Shown in pieces: positions 1 through 12,949 of a stretch of DNA of 64,000 nt. Within the stretch, counting starts at the first letter, position 1, and every line of letters begins with the position of its first letter. The position numbers and the translations under genes are program-made. Source of the DNA: Diplocarpon mali (Eukaryota; Ascomycota; Leotiomycetes; Helotiales; Drepanopezizaceae). Under the pieces are notes generated by a model. The model saw only the letters and a program-made list of their open reading frames with translations. It ran no database searches and was not told where the DNA came from. The stretch spans positions 1 to 64,000 of the forward strand of contig JAENRP010000199.1 in assembly GCA_024741835.1 (NCBI GenBank). The letters run 5' to 3'.

Positions 1-754
1 TGCTTCTTAACTTCTACTTCGATTGCTTCTTAATATTAAAGCTAGCGACTATATTAATCAATTGCCTTTTAACTTTACAATTAGTAATATTATAAGTACT
101 ATTATAAAAGTAGTATCCCTAATAAGCTTAAGGGCTTATCCCGCGCTCCTTTCTCTTCTTAAGCTTATTATTACCTTATAATACAGTATTTGCCAATTTA
201 AAGCGTCCTTTAAAGTCTTGCTTAATAGTTCAAAGGAGGTCGATCTTCTTATAGATCTTAAGGTTAGGTTAAACGAAAAGAGATTGTTTTATAATAGCAA
301 ACTTAAAAGGAAGGCTATTAAATAGGAAACTAAAAAGCTAAGTTTCTTTAAAAGTCATAGCTATCCTAAGATCTGCAGCTCTTACTCTCCTCCTTACTTT
401 ATATAATATAAACTAAGCAGAGTCTATATTTATATCTATATCCTTGCTATCTTTATCTTTTCTATACTAAAATGAAGTGATCTACTATAATAGATGCTAA
501 GTGTTAAGGGCAGTTATATAAGAGTATTTTACCTTTAAAGTATCCTATCTTATCTTTATATTATTATAAACTTAAATAAAATCTTAGTCTTTATCGCTTA
601 AACCTCTATTAATCTTAAGCTTGCATTTAGCTAAGGCTAGCCTATACTCCTTCTCCTTTTCTATATTTAAAATCTGCCTTTAGGATTCTTAGTTATTATC
701 TACTAAAGCTCTTAAGCTAAGCTTATTCAATATATCTAGCAAATCCTTAGCAGT

Positions 755-957
755 TGTATTATATTATGCAGAATGGGCGGAGTCTCCACTTATTCTGGAG
801 ACCCTCCATATGACTCCTGCTGAGTCATAGACTCTCCCTTTTCTTTCCGAAGTCTCCTTACCATATATATACTAGATAATAATACAATTAATCATCTTTA
901 TCTATATTAGCGAGCCTCTTAAGCGACCTAATGAAGGCCCTCCAGCTGACTGCACTA
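755..957 (+). repeat. 5' LTR of copia element 1
   Basis: About 200 bp that recur at 8,161-8,361 in the same orientation. Shared blocks include GGAGTCTCCACTTATTCT, the pyrimidine run CTCCCTTTTCTTTCCGAAG and GCGACCTAATGAAGGCCCTC. Most differences between the copies are transitions. The pair brackets the pol remains of element 1, so this copy is read as the 5' LTR. Exact ends are uncertain by a few bases. Confidence 0.8.
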
Positions 958-3132
958 TAGTTATAAGCCCTATAAGCACTTTAATATGCTTTCTCTTCGC
1001 ATACAACCGGCTAGAGGGCCCTTTAAGCTCCTAACCGACTTTTCGAGTAATTATAACAACTCAAAAGACCTTTATTTTTAATTAACAAATCTCCAATTTC
1101 CGATCGAACCTTATTTGCAAACTTCATTTATATACCTAACCTTTTTCACTAAACTCCATTTAATATATCTAACTCTTTAAGTATCTCTAAGCCTTGCCTT
1201 AATACCTCTGCCTTTTAAGTAAAGTAGTTTAATAAATATATATTCTTCGCTAAGCTCTATAATATTACTATTTTTGCCGATCTAAGACTCCTATTTAAGT
1301 CAATTATAAAGACCGAGCCTTAAGCTCCCTCTATATAGGAGCTTAAGGAACTGGAAACAGCTAACCTCCTTATAGTATATGCAAGGTTGTATAAAGAGTA
1401 TGCAGCGACTCTATTTAAACAGATTTACACCCGCTTTCCCTTAGGAGACCTATCAAAGGCTCCTCTTCTATAGGCTTTATATAAGGACATTAAGGATGAA
1501 TATAAAATCCTAATAAAAGAGCACTATATACGCAAGGAAACTTGGAAGACCTAATGCAAATACTATAAGCTACTTTTAGAATAGGTCTTTAAGACTATTA
1601 ATAGAATGCTCCTAGCTTTTGCAATAGCTTAAGTATAAATCCAAGCTAAGAAGCTCTCCTCTTTAATACCTAATAGAGATACTCTTATAATTAGAACTAC
1701 TACTAATAACCTGCATTCCATTTTAATAAACTAGCAACTCTTACTCTAAGGCCTAGTATCCATTTTAAAGTATAATATTACGCCTTCCGATAAGGCTATT
1801 TAGTCTCAAATAAGGCTCTAATATTGCGATATACTACGCTAAGGCAAGACTAAGAGAACTAATACTTAATAGTAGATTCAGGAGTAGCAGGAGGCGTACT
1901 ACTTAATAGAATAATACAATCTTCCTAAGATTAAAGGAAGACTAGGAGTTATTAACTTTTTAAACTCAATTATAGTAAAGATTAATTTAAGTTAAGCAAC
2001 TCGCTTAAAGGAGGAAATCATTACTAATAAGTAGATAAGAACCTTATGCAAGTATAACCTAATGCAATTAAGCTACGCCTTAGCAAGCATTGAATCTAAT
2101 AGAGCGATCGATAATAAAGGGCTAGCAGTTTTTATTACTTAAGAGTCTCTCTTAAATGCCGAAACCCCTTTGCAGGCTCTAGCAAGCAGCTCCTAAAATC
2201 GCTCTATAAGCTCTAGAAGGGAGATCAGGCCTAAGTGCCCTTATAAAGGCTTTAAAAATCACTATTAAAAGCCTTAAGACTATTAGAAACTATTATATAT
2301 TATAGATAGGCGTAAGGAAAATATAAAGGTTCTCCCTTTATAAGAGGAGGTCCTATAAATACAAAAGGCGTTAAATGCAAGAGACCAGTTCAAGGGTCTT
2401 TAAGCATAGCTTAAGGAGAATGATATTATAGTAATAGCAATTGACAAATTCAAGGGAAAGGCTTTAGCCTTTAAGGAGGACGATTTAGGCAATAAAAGGG
2501 AGAACTTACTAGTCTTTATAATAATAGATCCCTTTGCCTTCGACGCTTTTAAAGAATCGTTTAATATCTACCACCTCTTTAAGCTAAAATGCCACCTGCT
2601 CTCCTTAAGTACGCTCCTTAATAATTGCATAGCCACTCATATTATTAATTTAAAGGATTTACTTATTGCAGGCACCTTTAAGCCTTCTGGCGACTTATAG
2701 CAATATATAGAAGCAGGTACCTTAAGACTTTTAATTATTAAAAGAGGTAATAGATATATAGTAGACTCTCTTCTATAGCATAACAGCTCTCCTATAGGAA
2801 TAACGCTACGCAATATTACTATTATAAAGGAGTTTACTACTAATATTATCTTAAAGAGGCTCCTTGCAGATAAAGGTTTTTAGTACTTTAGAGTAGACCT
2901 CACTTTGCGCTCTAGAAGTATTAAAGATTCTATAAAGCAAGCTTAGTTAAAGTGTTACTATAATCTCATTTTCTTTAAATATAAGCCTATCAACTATTTA
3001 AATCTCTTAAATATGCTTTAATATAACTTCTTTGCTTTAATAGCATTTCCTATAGCTAAGATAACGCTTTATAATAGGTTTTAGTCTAGCTATACACTTA
3101 CTAAGGTACAGGATAATAACGCGTATACTTAG

Positions 3133-3780
3133 CACCTTTGCGCTAGCCACCTAGGCGCAAAGGCTCTTTAAGCGCTAGTCAAGTGCGCTAAGGGAGTAAA
3201 GATCAAGGGAATATAAAGGCTAAAGTGCCCTATATATATAGTAGCGTCTGCTAAGCAAGTTATTTCTCACGCTACCTTTAAGAACCGATCTCTAAGGCCC
3301 TTCTTTAAGATCTCCTAGGATCTCTTTAACTTTTTAAATAACTTATATAATAGTTGCTTATAGGTTCTTTTAATTAAGGATAAGTATAGTAGTATACTTT
3401 AGACATTCTTATTAAGATCAAAGGGTAGAGATATAATTATAAAGGTCCTTTAGGCCTTTGAAATATAGGTAAAATGCTAATATAGGCTTTTAATTTGCAA
3501 GATCAGGCAAGATAATAATACTTTAATAATCTCCTTAAGGGAAGACTCTCTTATAAAGTACTAGAGATAGGTAAAAGAGGAGGGAATCGATTTAAAGCTT
3601 ACTCCTACTTATATATACCAATCGAATAGAGGCGCAGAGCAAGTAGGAAGGGAATTAATTAAACGCTTTATTAAAATAAGAATCTACGCTAGGCTTTTAG
3701 CAAGCCTTTGGCTAAAGGTTATAAAGACTACTATATACCTTTATAATATCTCCTTACTCGCTAAGAAGAAGATAATCTTA
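3133..3780 (+). pseudogene. Copia integrase remnant (element 1)
   Basis: Translation of the + strand shows an HLCASHLGAKAL-like stretch typical of the GAG-pre-integrase region of copia polyproteins, followed by an integrase core with several in-frame stops. The segment at 3,601-3,660 reads TPTYIYQSNRGAEQVGREL, matching the conserved part around the catalytic glutamate of copia integrases (usual form Y.P.QNG..ER). The expected RTDNG motif appears as RQDNNT near 3,500. It is not functional because of repeated stop codons. Confidence 0.75.
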
Positions 3781-5269
3781 TTAAGTAAGGCTCTCTATAG
3801 TTGGTTTAAGTAGTATTTTCGATTTTATAAGCTGCTACTTATTAAGCAGATAATAGCAAGCTTAAAGCCTGACTAAAGTTGCGTTTATATATATAGCGCT
3901 TGCGCATACCCTTTAATTAAAGAGAGGGAGGCGGGAAGGGACCGCCGAACCTTTAAAATTAAACTATAAGGGCACTTAAGTTACTTAATTAGATATATTA
4001 CCTCTAATATTTATAAAATCTAAGTTCCTATGCTTTAGTAAGTAATAATAACTTATAATATCGAATTCGATAAGTCTCTCTTTTATAATCTAAAAGCTAA
4101 GCGCGTAAACCCTATATTGCGCTAGGAACTTAAGATAACCCTCTAATTGATTAAAAAAGGAGAAGGAGCTTAGGACGCTGAGTTCAAAGGCATTTTCAAG
4201 GAACCGGAGCTTATTATAGGATTAAACGCAATTGCTATAAAAGAAGCCGCTATATAAGAAGAGCCTATATTATAAACCGATGCTACTCTATAGCCTTTAA
4301 CTAATAATATAAAAGGCCTTAATTTAAATCCAAATTCTCTAAGAGACCTATTTAAAAACTTAAGGGTAGAAGTAAGCAAATTAGAAGCCACTTTGCTAGT
4401 CTTTAAGAAGGCAAATAGCGATTAAAGCTTAAGGGTGATAATTCCCTATAAAGGCCTTATTAAAGAAGGAACTATAGACGACTTTAAAGGAGTCTTTAAA
4501 GATAAGTTCTATAGGGCGATCAGCAGATCTTTAGCTACTATTCTATATAAGAATAAAGATAGCTTAAGGGCTTTAAGATAAAGTCTTCAATTATAAAGGC
4601 AGGCCTTAGTAAACTCTAGTAGAAGGCTAGAGGCACTACTACTAAGATCTAGAAGGAGCTTTAATAGTCTTATAAGAAGCGACCTAATAAGAGGAGTAGG
4701 CCTTAATAATATAATACCTTAAGTTATAATACTAGCTTAAAGACTATAGGCTTAAGAGACAAAGCTACTTAAACTCTTAAAGGAACCTTTAGCAATAATA
4801 AAAATAGAAAAGGAGACTTATAAAGAAAAGTGCAAAAAGGAACTCCCTCTTCTTAAGTAAAAGAGGATAAGACGCTTAAGCGTTAAGTAATAGGAGACTT
4901 CAAAAGTATATACTATTACTTTAAAGTATATACTCTTTTAAAGTAATATTAATTTACCTTACTCCTTATATACGCAAGAGTTTATATCAACCTTTTAAGC
5001 AAATAAATAAATAAAAGAGGATAGGAAGGACTATTTAATAATTTATATAGTTATTAAAGCTATAGTTAATAATTAGGCAAAGGACAAAGCGTAGTCTCCT
5101 AACCGCTTATAGTACCAAGGCTCTCTGCCGAAGCCTCCGAAAGGATGGCTAGACTTAGAGAAGCACCCTTTTAGCAAATAATTTAAAAAAGGAGGGTATT
5201 AAGAGATTAGGAATTTAGAATCTTAAAGTTGCTAAAGAATTATATAAAAGGACTACTTAAAGCCCCTAC

Positions 5270-6480
5270 CGATACTATTAAAATAGGTTTTTACCTATAA
5301 GGTCAATAGCTCTAGCGAGCTTTTAAAGTGCCGATTATAGCTAGTTATACAAAGGGATCTTTAAGATAAAGCTTTAATTTTCTTAACTTATATAGCTACG
5401 CTTATAGCAAGGTCTTTTAAAGTACTAATAGCGCTTGCTGCGTACTTTAATATAAAAGTAAAGCAGTTTAATATTATTAACGCGTTTATTAACGCTCCTA
5501 AAGACCTAAGGAGTACTCCAGTCATATGCTTCTTACTAGATTGCTTCAAGCGCCCTAATATAGTAGTAGAACTAGACTGCGCGCTCTATAGGTTAAAAGA
5601 CTCTTTAGTACTATAGTATAGGAACTTCGCAAGAACGCTTAAGGGCCTTTAACTTAAGCTATTAAGCGAGGAGCCTTGTATTTTTATAATAAAGGATCGC
5701 ATAGTCTTTATGGCATTTTATATTAATAATATTCAAGTGTTATATAAGGCCTTTAACTTAGATTAGGCGACTTATCTAATTAAAGACCTAAAGAGGGCGT
5801 ATAAGCTTACTATTATAAGAGATATCTCCTAGTTCTTTAAAGTAAGGATTATTTAAAATAAGAAGGTAAAGAGGATCTCCTTAATTTATAATACCTATAT
5901 TAAGAAGATTACTTAAAAGTTTAAAGCTAATATAAGGAGAGTACTTAATACTCTACTACTAAAGAAGGAGTTTATTAAGAACTTAAGGCAAGCTTCTTTA
6001 GAAAAGGTAAAGGAGTATTAAGAGAAAATAGGCTCTATTTTCTATATAACGATTATAATACGCTTAGATATTGCGTTCGCAGCCTCTTAACTGTCTTTCT
6101 TTTTAACTAATCCAAGCTTTAAGCACCTCTTAACTGTAGACTAAACGCTTTAATACCTATATAGTATACGCTTTTTAAGAATTGCCTATAGCTTTAAGGC
6201 TAAGGAATACCAATTGGTCGCTTCTTTAGATGCTTCTTTTAAAGATAACCGAGAGACCCGCAGATCCTCTTAAAGATATATCTTCTTCCTATTTAAAGGA
6301 CCGATTATTTAAAAAGCGAATCGCTAAGCGACTATCACGCTCTCTTCTATTAAAGCAGAACTCTATAGTATGGTTTTTATTATAAAAGAGATAATAGCTA
6401 TAAAACGCCTCTTTAAGGAGATTCGCATAGACTCCCTCTTTAAATAGAATATATATTATAATAACTAATAGACGATTCGG
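5270..6480 (+). pseudogene. Copia reverse transcriptase and RNase H remnant (element 1)
   Basis: The + strand shows the copia reverse transcriptase order: a patch near 5,310 that reads as KCRLVVQRDL, then FNIINAFINAPKDL (usual form DVKTAFLNG) near 5,470, LDCALYRLKDS near 5,575, and FYINNI at 5,716-5,735, where active copies have FYVDDI. RNase H follows with SLDASFKDN near 6,223 and TLSSIKAELYSMVF near 6,340. Several in-frame stops break the frame. The changed catalytic site TATATTAATAAT is what TpG-to-TpA changes would make from TATGTTGATGAT. Confidence 0.8.
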
Positions 6481-8160
6481 CTAATTATTATAAAGAATAA
6501 GAAGATTAAGATAAGCCTTTAATATATCGAAATCAGTAATATATAAATCTATTAAGAGTATTAAAAAGGAAGCTTTTAAATAATCTACCTTCCTATTAAG
6601 AAGATATACGCAGATAGGCTTATTAAGAACCTAAACTGCTAGAAGTTTAAAAGCTTTATTTATTTATTAAACCTTTAAAGCTTTTAAATAATTGTTTAGC
6701 AACTTGCACTTACTAGCAAGTAGTCACTTATTATTAAGAGACTTATACTTATAAGCTTCTACTCTCTTATAATTATATTTATTTATTTTCTCTTATAAAG
6801 CGTATTATAAAAGCTTTTCCTTTTTTAAAAATATAGAATAGGTAACGTTCTTAAGCCGCTATTATAAGGCGCGACCCTCTCTTAGATTCTCCTAGCTAAG
6901 GCCAAAAGCTAAGACGCTATAGCTAAGAGCTCTGCATAGATCTCCTCTTAAGAGAGGCCTACTAGTACTCCCTCGGCCAAAGGCCTGCTAGCAAATATAC
7001 TAGCAATAGCAGGGGCGAAGGCAGGAGGTATAGCAGGGGCAATAGGAGCAAGGGCGGCAAAGGCGGCGGCGAGGATAGGCGCGGTAATAGCAGAGGCTAG
7101 GAAGACAAATAGGAAGATTATAGTAGCGGCTGCGATAGCAAAGGCAAAGGGGATAAAAGCGGCGGCAGCGATAGAGGCAAATGGGTCTAAGCCAAAGGGA
7201 CTAGGAGTGAATAGGAATAATATGCTAAGAGCAAGGGAGGCAGCGATACTACTACTTGCAAGAGTAGTAGGCCCTTTTAGCACTAGGGTCCGATTGCTCC
7301 TATCTTTTAAAATCAGCCTAGAACTTAATAAGACTTAATAAATGTATTATAAAAGCTCTAAAGCGTACCCTTTATTATATTAAGTAGTAGTACTACCTCC
7401 TCTTTAAAGGCACTATAAGCGCAGGCTAATATAATAGCCTCTTAAGAGGCGAAGAGAGGTCCGCTGGCCTATTAGCAGCTATTACTTAGTATTATATAAT
7501 AAACGCAACGCGTACTAAAGGTGCTATTAAAGCATTAATAATTGAAATTACTAATACTTTTGCATGCGATGCAATATATATATATATTATTGCGCTCTAT
7601 TATAGGCTTAGGCATATAGCGCGCAGTAAGGGCAAGGCTCTTAGGTAGCAGCAGCGGTAGCAAGGGCGGCGGCGGCAGTAGAAGTAATAGCAGCAGTAGC
7701 TTATTGCCTAGTAGGCGCTAAGACAATCGCGCTAGGGTTGTAGCTTTTAAAGAAGCGCTAGCAACCTAGCGCAAAGTCAGTATAACGCAAGGTATAAGGA
7801 CTTTAAGGGTCTTACTTTGCAAAGGCGGCTAAGGCTATAATAAGCGGGAGTTCCTTTTATATTTAAAAATTATTAATATAAAGACGATATTTTTAAATAA
7901 TAAAGGAGGGTTGTTTTTAAAAGAAGGAAAGGAGAACCTTTATAATGGAAATACTCTATAAGAAGCCTAATAGAGCACTAGCGTAAAATCGCAAAGATTC
8001 TTAAGCGCGCTTATTGCCTATAGCGACCCTTCTCATTTTAAAAAGAATAACCTTTAAAGAAATAGTATATAAGATAGAGCCTCTTTTCCTTATAACTGCT
8101 ATTCTTTCTTTTATTTTATTTATATAGCTAAGCGATTCTAAAAGTATCGCCTAACTAAGG

Positions 8161-8361
8161 GGTATATTATATAAAATAGGCAGAGTCTCCACTTATTCTA
8201 AAGACCCTTTATATGACTCCTGCTAAGTTATAGACTCTCCCTTTTCTTTCCGAAGTCTCCTTATTATATATATACTAGATAATAATATAATCAATCATCT
8301 TTATCTATATTAGCAAGCCTTCTAAGCGACCTAATGAAGGCCCTCCAGCCGACCGCACCAT
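8161..8361 (+). repeat. 3' LTR of copia element 1
   Basis: A direct copy of the 755-957 repeat, differing mainly by transitions (for example GGCGGAGTCT against GGCAGAGTCT). It lies downstream of the pol remains in the same orientation and so is the 3' LTR. Confidence 0.8.
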
Positions 8362-8677
8362 ATATTAGCTATTAAAGTAGAAGTAGACGAATCAGTAGAG
8401 GGAATATAAGGGGCTATTCTTACGTATTTAATAAATGTCTTTTAAATCGCCATTTCAATGCCTTTGCTCTTAAAGTAAAGCTCTAAATCGTTGAACCATT
8501 ATTGCTAGTTCTTTCGAGAGAGTTAGAGGTCTTTAAGTCTGGTGTTTCGATTAGAATCGGAAGCTATTGCTATTTTAAATAGAATTGCATTAAAAAATCA
8601 AATAAATTAAATAGTTAAAGGCACTCCTCCTATTAAAAAGTTAAAATAATTAAATAGCAGGTGTTATAGAAGTATTA

Positions 8678-8857
8678 AATAAGGAGGAAGTCCTCTTATT
8701 AAAAAGGGTTTTTAGGCTATAATGTAAGGAATTATACCTCTTATAAAACATAGTAAAGCAAGGAATTATACCTCTTGCAGTACCAAAGGGGTTATAGAGC
8801 AAGGAATCACACCTCTTGCAATACGGATTAGCTAAATAAGGAATTATACCTCTTATT
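8678..8857. repeat. Array of five small hairpin units
   Basis: Five short palindromic units lie at 8,678-8,700, 8,725-8,743, 8,758-8,778, 8,799-8,819 and 8,835-8,857. Units 2-5 share the core GGAATTATACCTCTT (unit 4 differs by transitions). Unit 1 has a different loop but the same outer stem as unit 5. The outer arms differ between units but stay complementary within each: AATAAG/CTTATT, TAAG/CTTA, GCAAG/CTTGC, GCAAG/CTTGC and AATAAG/CTTATT. Spacing is 33-47 bp. Function is unknown. Confidence 0.7.
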
Positions 8858-9179
8858 CGCTAATTGCTTGCCTCTTACTATAAGTCTTATTCAACTTCCT
8901 ACTAATAGTTGCAGCGCAAGTGCTTTCTAAAGGAAGTTAATAATCTATTATCAGTCTATCTAGGGCTTATAACCTATTAAGCTTAAATGAGTCGGCGCAA
9001 TAGGTAAAAGAGGCTTTTAAAGGTCAATAGTCAATATATTAGTAAGAGTTAAGGAAGGAAGGTTACCCCTTTCTTCCCTATAGCTATATACGTATTAACA
9101 TCCTACTAACTAAGCAATAGGGTCATATAATAATACATCGGAGTGATGGCTGTATCACCCATCTCAATAAAGTTATTTA

Positions 9180-12100
9180 AATATACTCTACTCTATAAGT
9201 CCCTAACGCTAGTTTTAGGAGCTCTTTAATCTTTTGAAGTATAGGTAAAGCGCTATTACTGCCTCTCCTTATATATTTTAAGAAGCGATAATAATACCTT
9301 GGTGTTTCCCTTATAAGGAGCATTGAAATATAGAGAGTAGTGCAAAGCTGAAGGTATAGAGGTAGAAGTCACTTTATCCTATACTTATAAATCAAATAGA
9401 GCCTTTAAAAGAGTAGGAGTAGAGATTATTAAAAAGGTACTTACTATACTAATTTCTACTAACCTTCTGAAGTACCTATAGCCTAAAGCCATACTAGCTG
9501 CAATATACTTTTATAATATCGGCCTATTAAAGCGCAAGGGATAGAAGAGTCTAAATAAGGTGCTTTAGCTTTAGTTTAAATAATACTTTAAGTAGTATGA
9601 TCTGCAGATTATTATAAAGCTTACTACTGATTTAAGACTAGAATAAGGGGGTATAAAAGCGTATAGAGCGCGCGTATACCTATTAGCAAAGGAGAGGGAA
9701 GCTCTAAAGAATAAGAGAGCTTTTAAAACTATACTATAAGGGCATATTAGATACCTAGTTGATTACTATACTACTAATATATATAGGATCTAAGTGCTTA
9801 AGCTTTAAAAGGTTATAATCTCTTAAAATGTCGAGTTCGATAAGTCCAAATTCTACTTTAAAGAGTATAAAAAGGTGGCTGGCCACCTGCTTTTAATTAT
9901 TAAAGAGATTATGCAAATGATTAAAGAGGAGGAAGAGGAAGCTTAAGACGCTGAGTTAATCGTCGAAAATATAAAGGGAGCTTTGGATAAGCAGCCTACG
10001 GATAACTTAATAGGGGGTAAGCCTATTAATCTTTTACTAATAGAAGCTCTGAGCTCAGATCTATTAAAGGCTCTTGTCTCCTATAAGGCTACTTATAGCA
10101 TTTCTACTTTAGCTACTTAAGAGCAGCTGCCTAGTAGCAAAGGGTTAGACGCTTTAAGACAACTATCAATAGTTAAGAAGAGCGTCGAAAGCGATATTAT
10201 AAATGCTAGTTCCGCTAAGGAGCGTAATACTAGGCCTTTAATTGCTATATAGACTAAGTAATCGCAAGGGTAGGAGCAGGCCCCTTAATTATTAGAAGCT
10301 CTACTATAGGCAACTAGTAAAGAAGCACGCCAGCTCTTATTAGAAGCACCGATCGATCAAGAGCTACGCTAAGGTATGGAAGCTCTTAAGGGTAATACCA
10401 AAAGAGGGAGCTCTTTAAAACTAATAGAAGCTTAGCCTAAAGTACTCGATATAAAGGCCTTCCGAAAACGTAAGAAGCCTAATAAGAAGTAGGAAATAGT
10501 ACCTATACCGCTCTATAGGTTAAAAAGGAGAAGAGGAAGCGGGAATGCTATATATGCAATATACGTCAGGGATCTCCTATTAGCCTTTAAAGAACTTGAA
10601 ATACGTTAGTTAAAGTAAGTAAATAGCTTTATATCGACTTTTTAATTAAGTTAGGAGCTTGCAAGAACTAATAGAGAAGAGTATAAAGTGGTATACTATA
10701 TTATTGCTGCGGCGACTTAATTTAAAAGCTTTAAAGGAAACTCTACCCTTCTAATTCTACCTTAAGATAAGCTTCCTAAAGTGCTAACTCACTAGAAGGA
10801 GCTTGCAAATCACCCTTTTAGAGAGCAATTTAAAGAGGGAGCTAGAACTAAGATTAGGAACCTAGAAGTGCGCAATTACTAAAGAGTGATCGATAGAAGC
10901 GAGGCTACTATAAGGCCTATACTACTAAAGTGGGTCTTTAATTATAAGCTAAACTCCTTTAAGGAGATTAGCTGCTTTAGGTCAAGAATAATAGTAAGAG
11001 GAGATCTTTAAAAGGAAGCTTCTATTTTCTCTACCTATACTACGACGCTTATATTAAGATCTTTTAGGATTATAATAGCAATCGCTGCTAAATTCGATAT
11101 AGAGCTTTAATAGTTCGACATTATTAATGCCTTTATAAATGCTAAGAGAGACCCTTAGAGCGCGCTAATTATTTACTTCTTATTAGATAGTTAGAAGTAG
11201 AAAGATAAGGTAATAGAGCTCGATCGCGCCTTATATAGCCTTTAAGACTCCTTAGCACTTTAGTATAGGGATTTTACTAGTACTCTAAAGTCTTTAAAGC
11301 TTACCCCTTTTAGTAAGGAGCCTTGTATATTTATTAATAAGGATAGGACTGTATTTATAGCCTTTTATATTAATAATATATAAGTAATATACTACTCCTC
11401 TTATATAGAAGAAGCTTAGAAGACTATAGAAGGACTGCGCAAAGCATACGAATTGATAGCTATAAGAGATATTAAGTAGTTCTTAAGGGTAAGAGTCTCT
11501 TAAGACAGGAAGTAGGGCATAATTACTCTGCTTTATAACGCTTATATTAAGAAGATAGTAAAGAGGTTTAGCCTTAATATAGGGTATTTCCTTAGTACGC
11601 TGCTTCCCTACTTTAAACTTAAAAAGAACTATAAAATAGCTCCTTACTTAAGAATTAAAGAGTTTTAGGAAAAAGTAGGCTCTGCTTTATATATAGCTAT
11701 TATACTATACTTAAATATAGCTTTTACAATTGCTTAGCTATCTTATTTCTATATAAACCTAAGCTCTAAATACCTTAAAGCTATTAATTGGATAATTTGC
11801 TACCTTTTTAGTATATGCTTCTTAAGAATCACTTATAGTCGATTTAGTAAATCAAATAACCTAGTAGTATTATCAAATGCTTCCTTTGCAAATGATCTAA
11901 AGATAAGGCGCTCCTTTTATAGTTTTATTATATTCCTATTTAAAGGAGCAATCGTTTGAAAGGCCTTAAAGCAATCGACAGTTACTACTTCTATTATAAA
12001 GGCTAAGCTCCTAAGAGTAGCATATATAGCAAAGGAGATAATAGCTTTAAGAAGGTTCTTTAAGGAAATATAGCTTAAGGTAGAAGCTCTATAGTCCATA

Positions 12101-12360
12101 TTTTATAATAATCAATAGATAATACGGCTTATTATAAGAGACTCTTAAAGGATTTCTACAAAGCTCTAATATATTAATATATATAATATATAGCTATAAT
12201 AGGAGTACTAAAAAGGGAGCTTTCAAGTGGCTTATCTCCCTACTAAGGATATGTATACTAATAGCCTTACTAAAAACCTTCTTTAATAAAAGTTCAAAAG
12301 CTTTATTAAGCTTTTAAACCTCTAAGATATAAGAGGTTTAGTTGAAAAGCTAGCATTTTA
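9180..12360 (+). pseudogene. Copia element 2 pol remnant
   Basis: A second copia polyprotein relic on the + strand. An integrase patch lies at 9,381-9,430 (reads YKSNRAFKRVGVEI). Reverse transcriptase runs over 10,920-11,500, with FDIINAFINAKRDP near 11,120, LDRALYSL near 11,220 and FYINNI at 11,359-11,380. RNase H is near 11,860-12,100. The domain order equals element 1, but the sequence is diverged enough to be a different family member. No matching LTR pair was found, so its borders are unknown. Stops in all domains make it dead. Confidence 0.75.
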
Positions 12361-12949
12361 AATGCTCTATAATCCTTTTATATCTCCTTTATAATAGCAA
12401 GTAGGAAGGAAGCGCAAGATAGGGTTCAATTTTCCTTATACTAATATATAAAGAGGCTTAAAACCAACTCCTTTAGATAATTAGAACCTTTAATAGCTCT
12501 GCGAACAATATAAGGGCGCGTCCTTGCTAAGAAGCAACTGACTCCTCTGATGGCATAGCCCTAAGAGCCGCCTAGGGAGCAACGCTAGGAATAACTATAG
12601 GTACGCTATAAGCTGCCGCAGGGGCAGGAGCCTTAAAAGCCTCTGCAAGGCAGGCGGCAAGGCTAAGAGGTGCTATAATCGGCGGCGATAGGAGCTTCTG
12701 ACCAATTGGTTCTAAGAAGCTATTAGCTATAGTATAAGAAAGCTTATGATTAATATACCCTTTGATAATACTACCTCCTTTATCTCTCTTTAGCGCGCCT
12801 TCCGAAGCTCCTCTCTTACCTTCCTCTTAGTAGTAGTAAGGCCTTGAACTGCTTATTAGTGGCAAACCACTTAGAGGGAGCTTAAGAACGTACTATAGTA
12901 TTACTATTATTCTCCTTTAATAAGAATACGTAATCTTCCTACGCCTTTA

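Larger units (their letters stand above)
755..8361 (+). mobile_element. Ty1/copia LTR retrotransposon 1, heavily mutated
   Basis: A near full-length element of about 7.6 kb bounded by two direct LTR copies. On the + strand the order of recognisable domains is that of Ty1/copia: a zinc-knuckle-like patch near 2,232-2,265, a protease-like patch near 2,615-2,640 (LNNCIATH where DSGATTH-type is expected), an integrase zinc region near 3,133-3,280, integrase core 3,300-3,780, reverse transcriptase 5,300-5,850 and RNase H 6,200-6,430. Integrase before reverse transcriptase separates copia from gypsy. Stop codons in every domain make it inactive. About 1.7 kb between RNase H and the 3' LTR has no recognised domain but holds GC-rich alanine-codon-like repeats. 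Confidence 0.85.

Noticed and set aside
6948..7283. 111-codon alanine-rich frame on -
   Set aside because: It is the reverse reading of a GCA/GCG-type repeat inside a dead retroelement.
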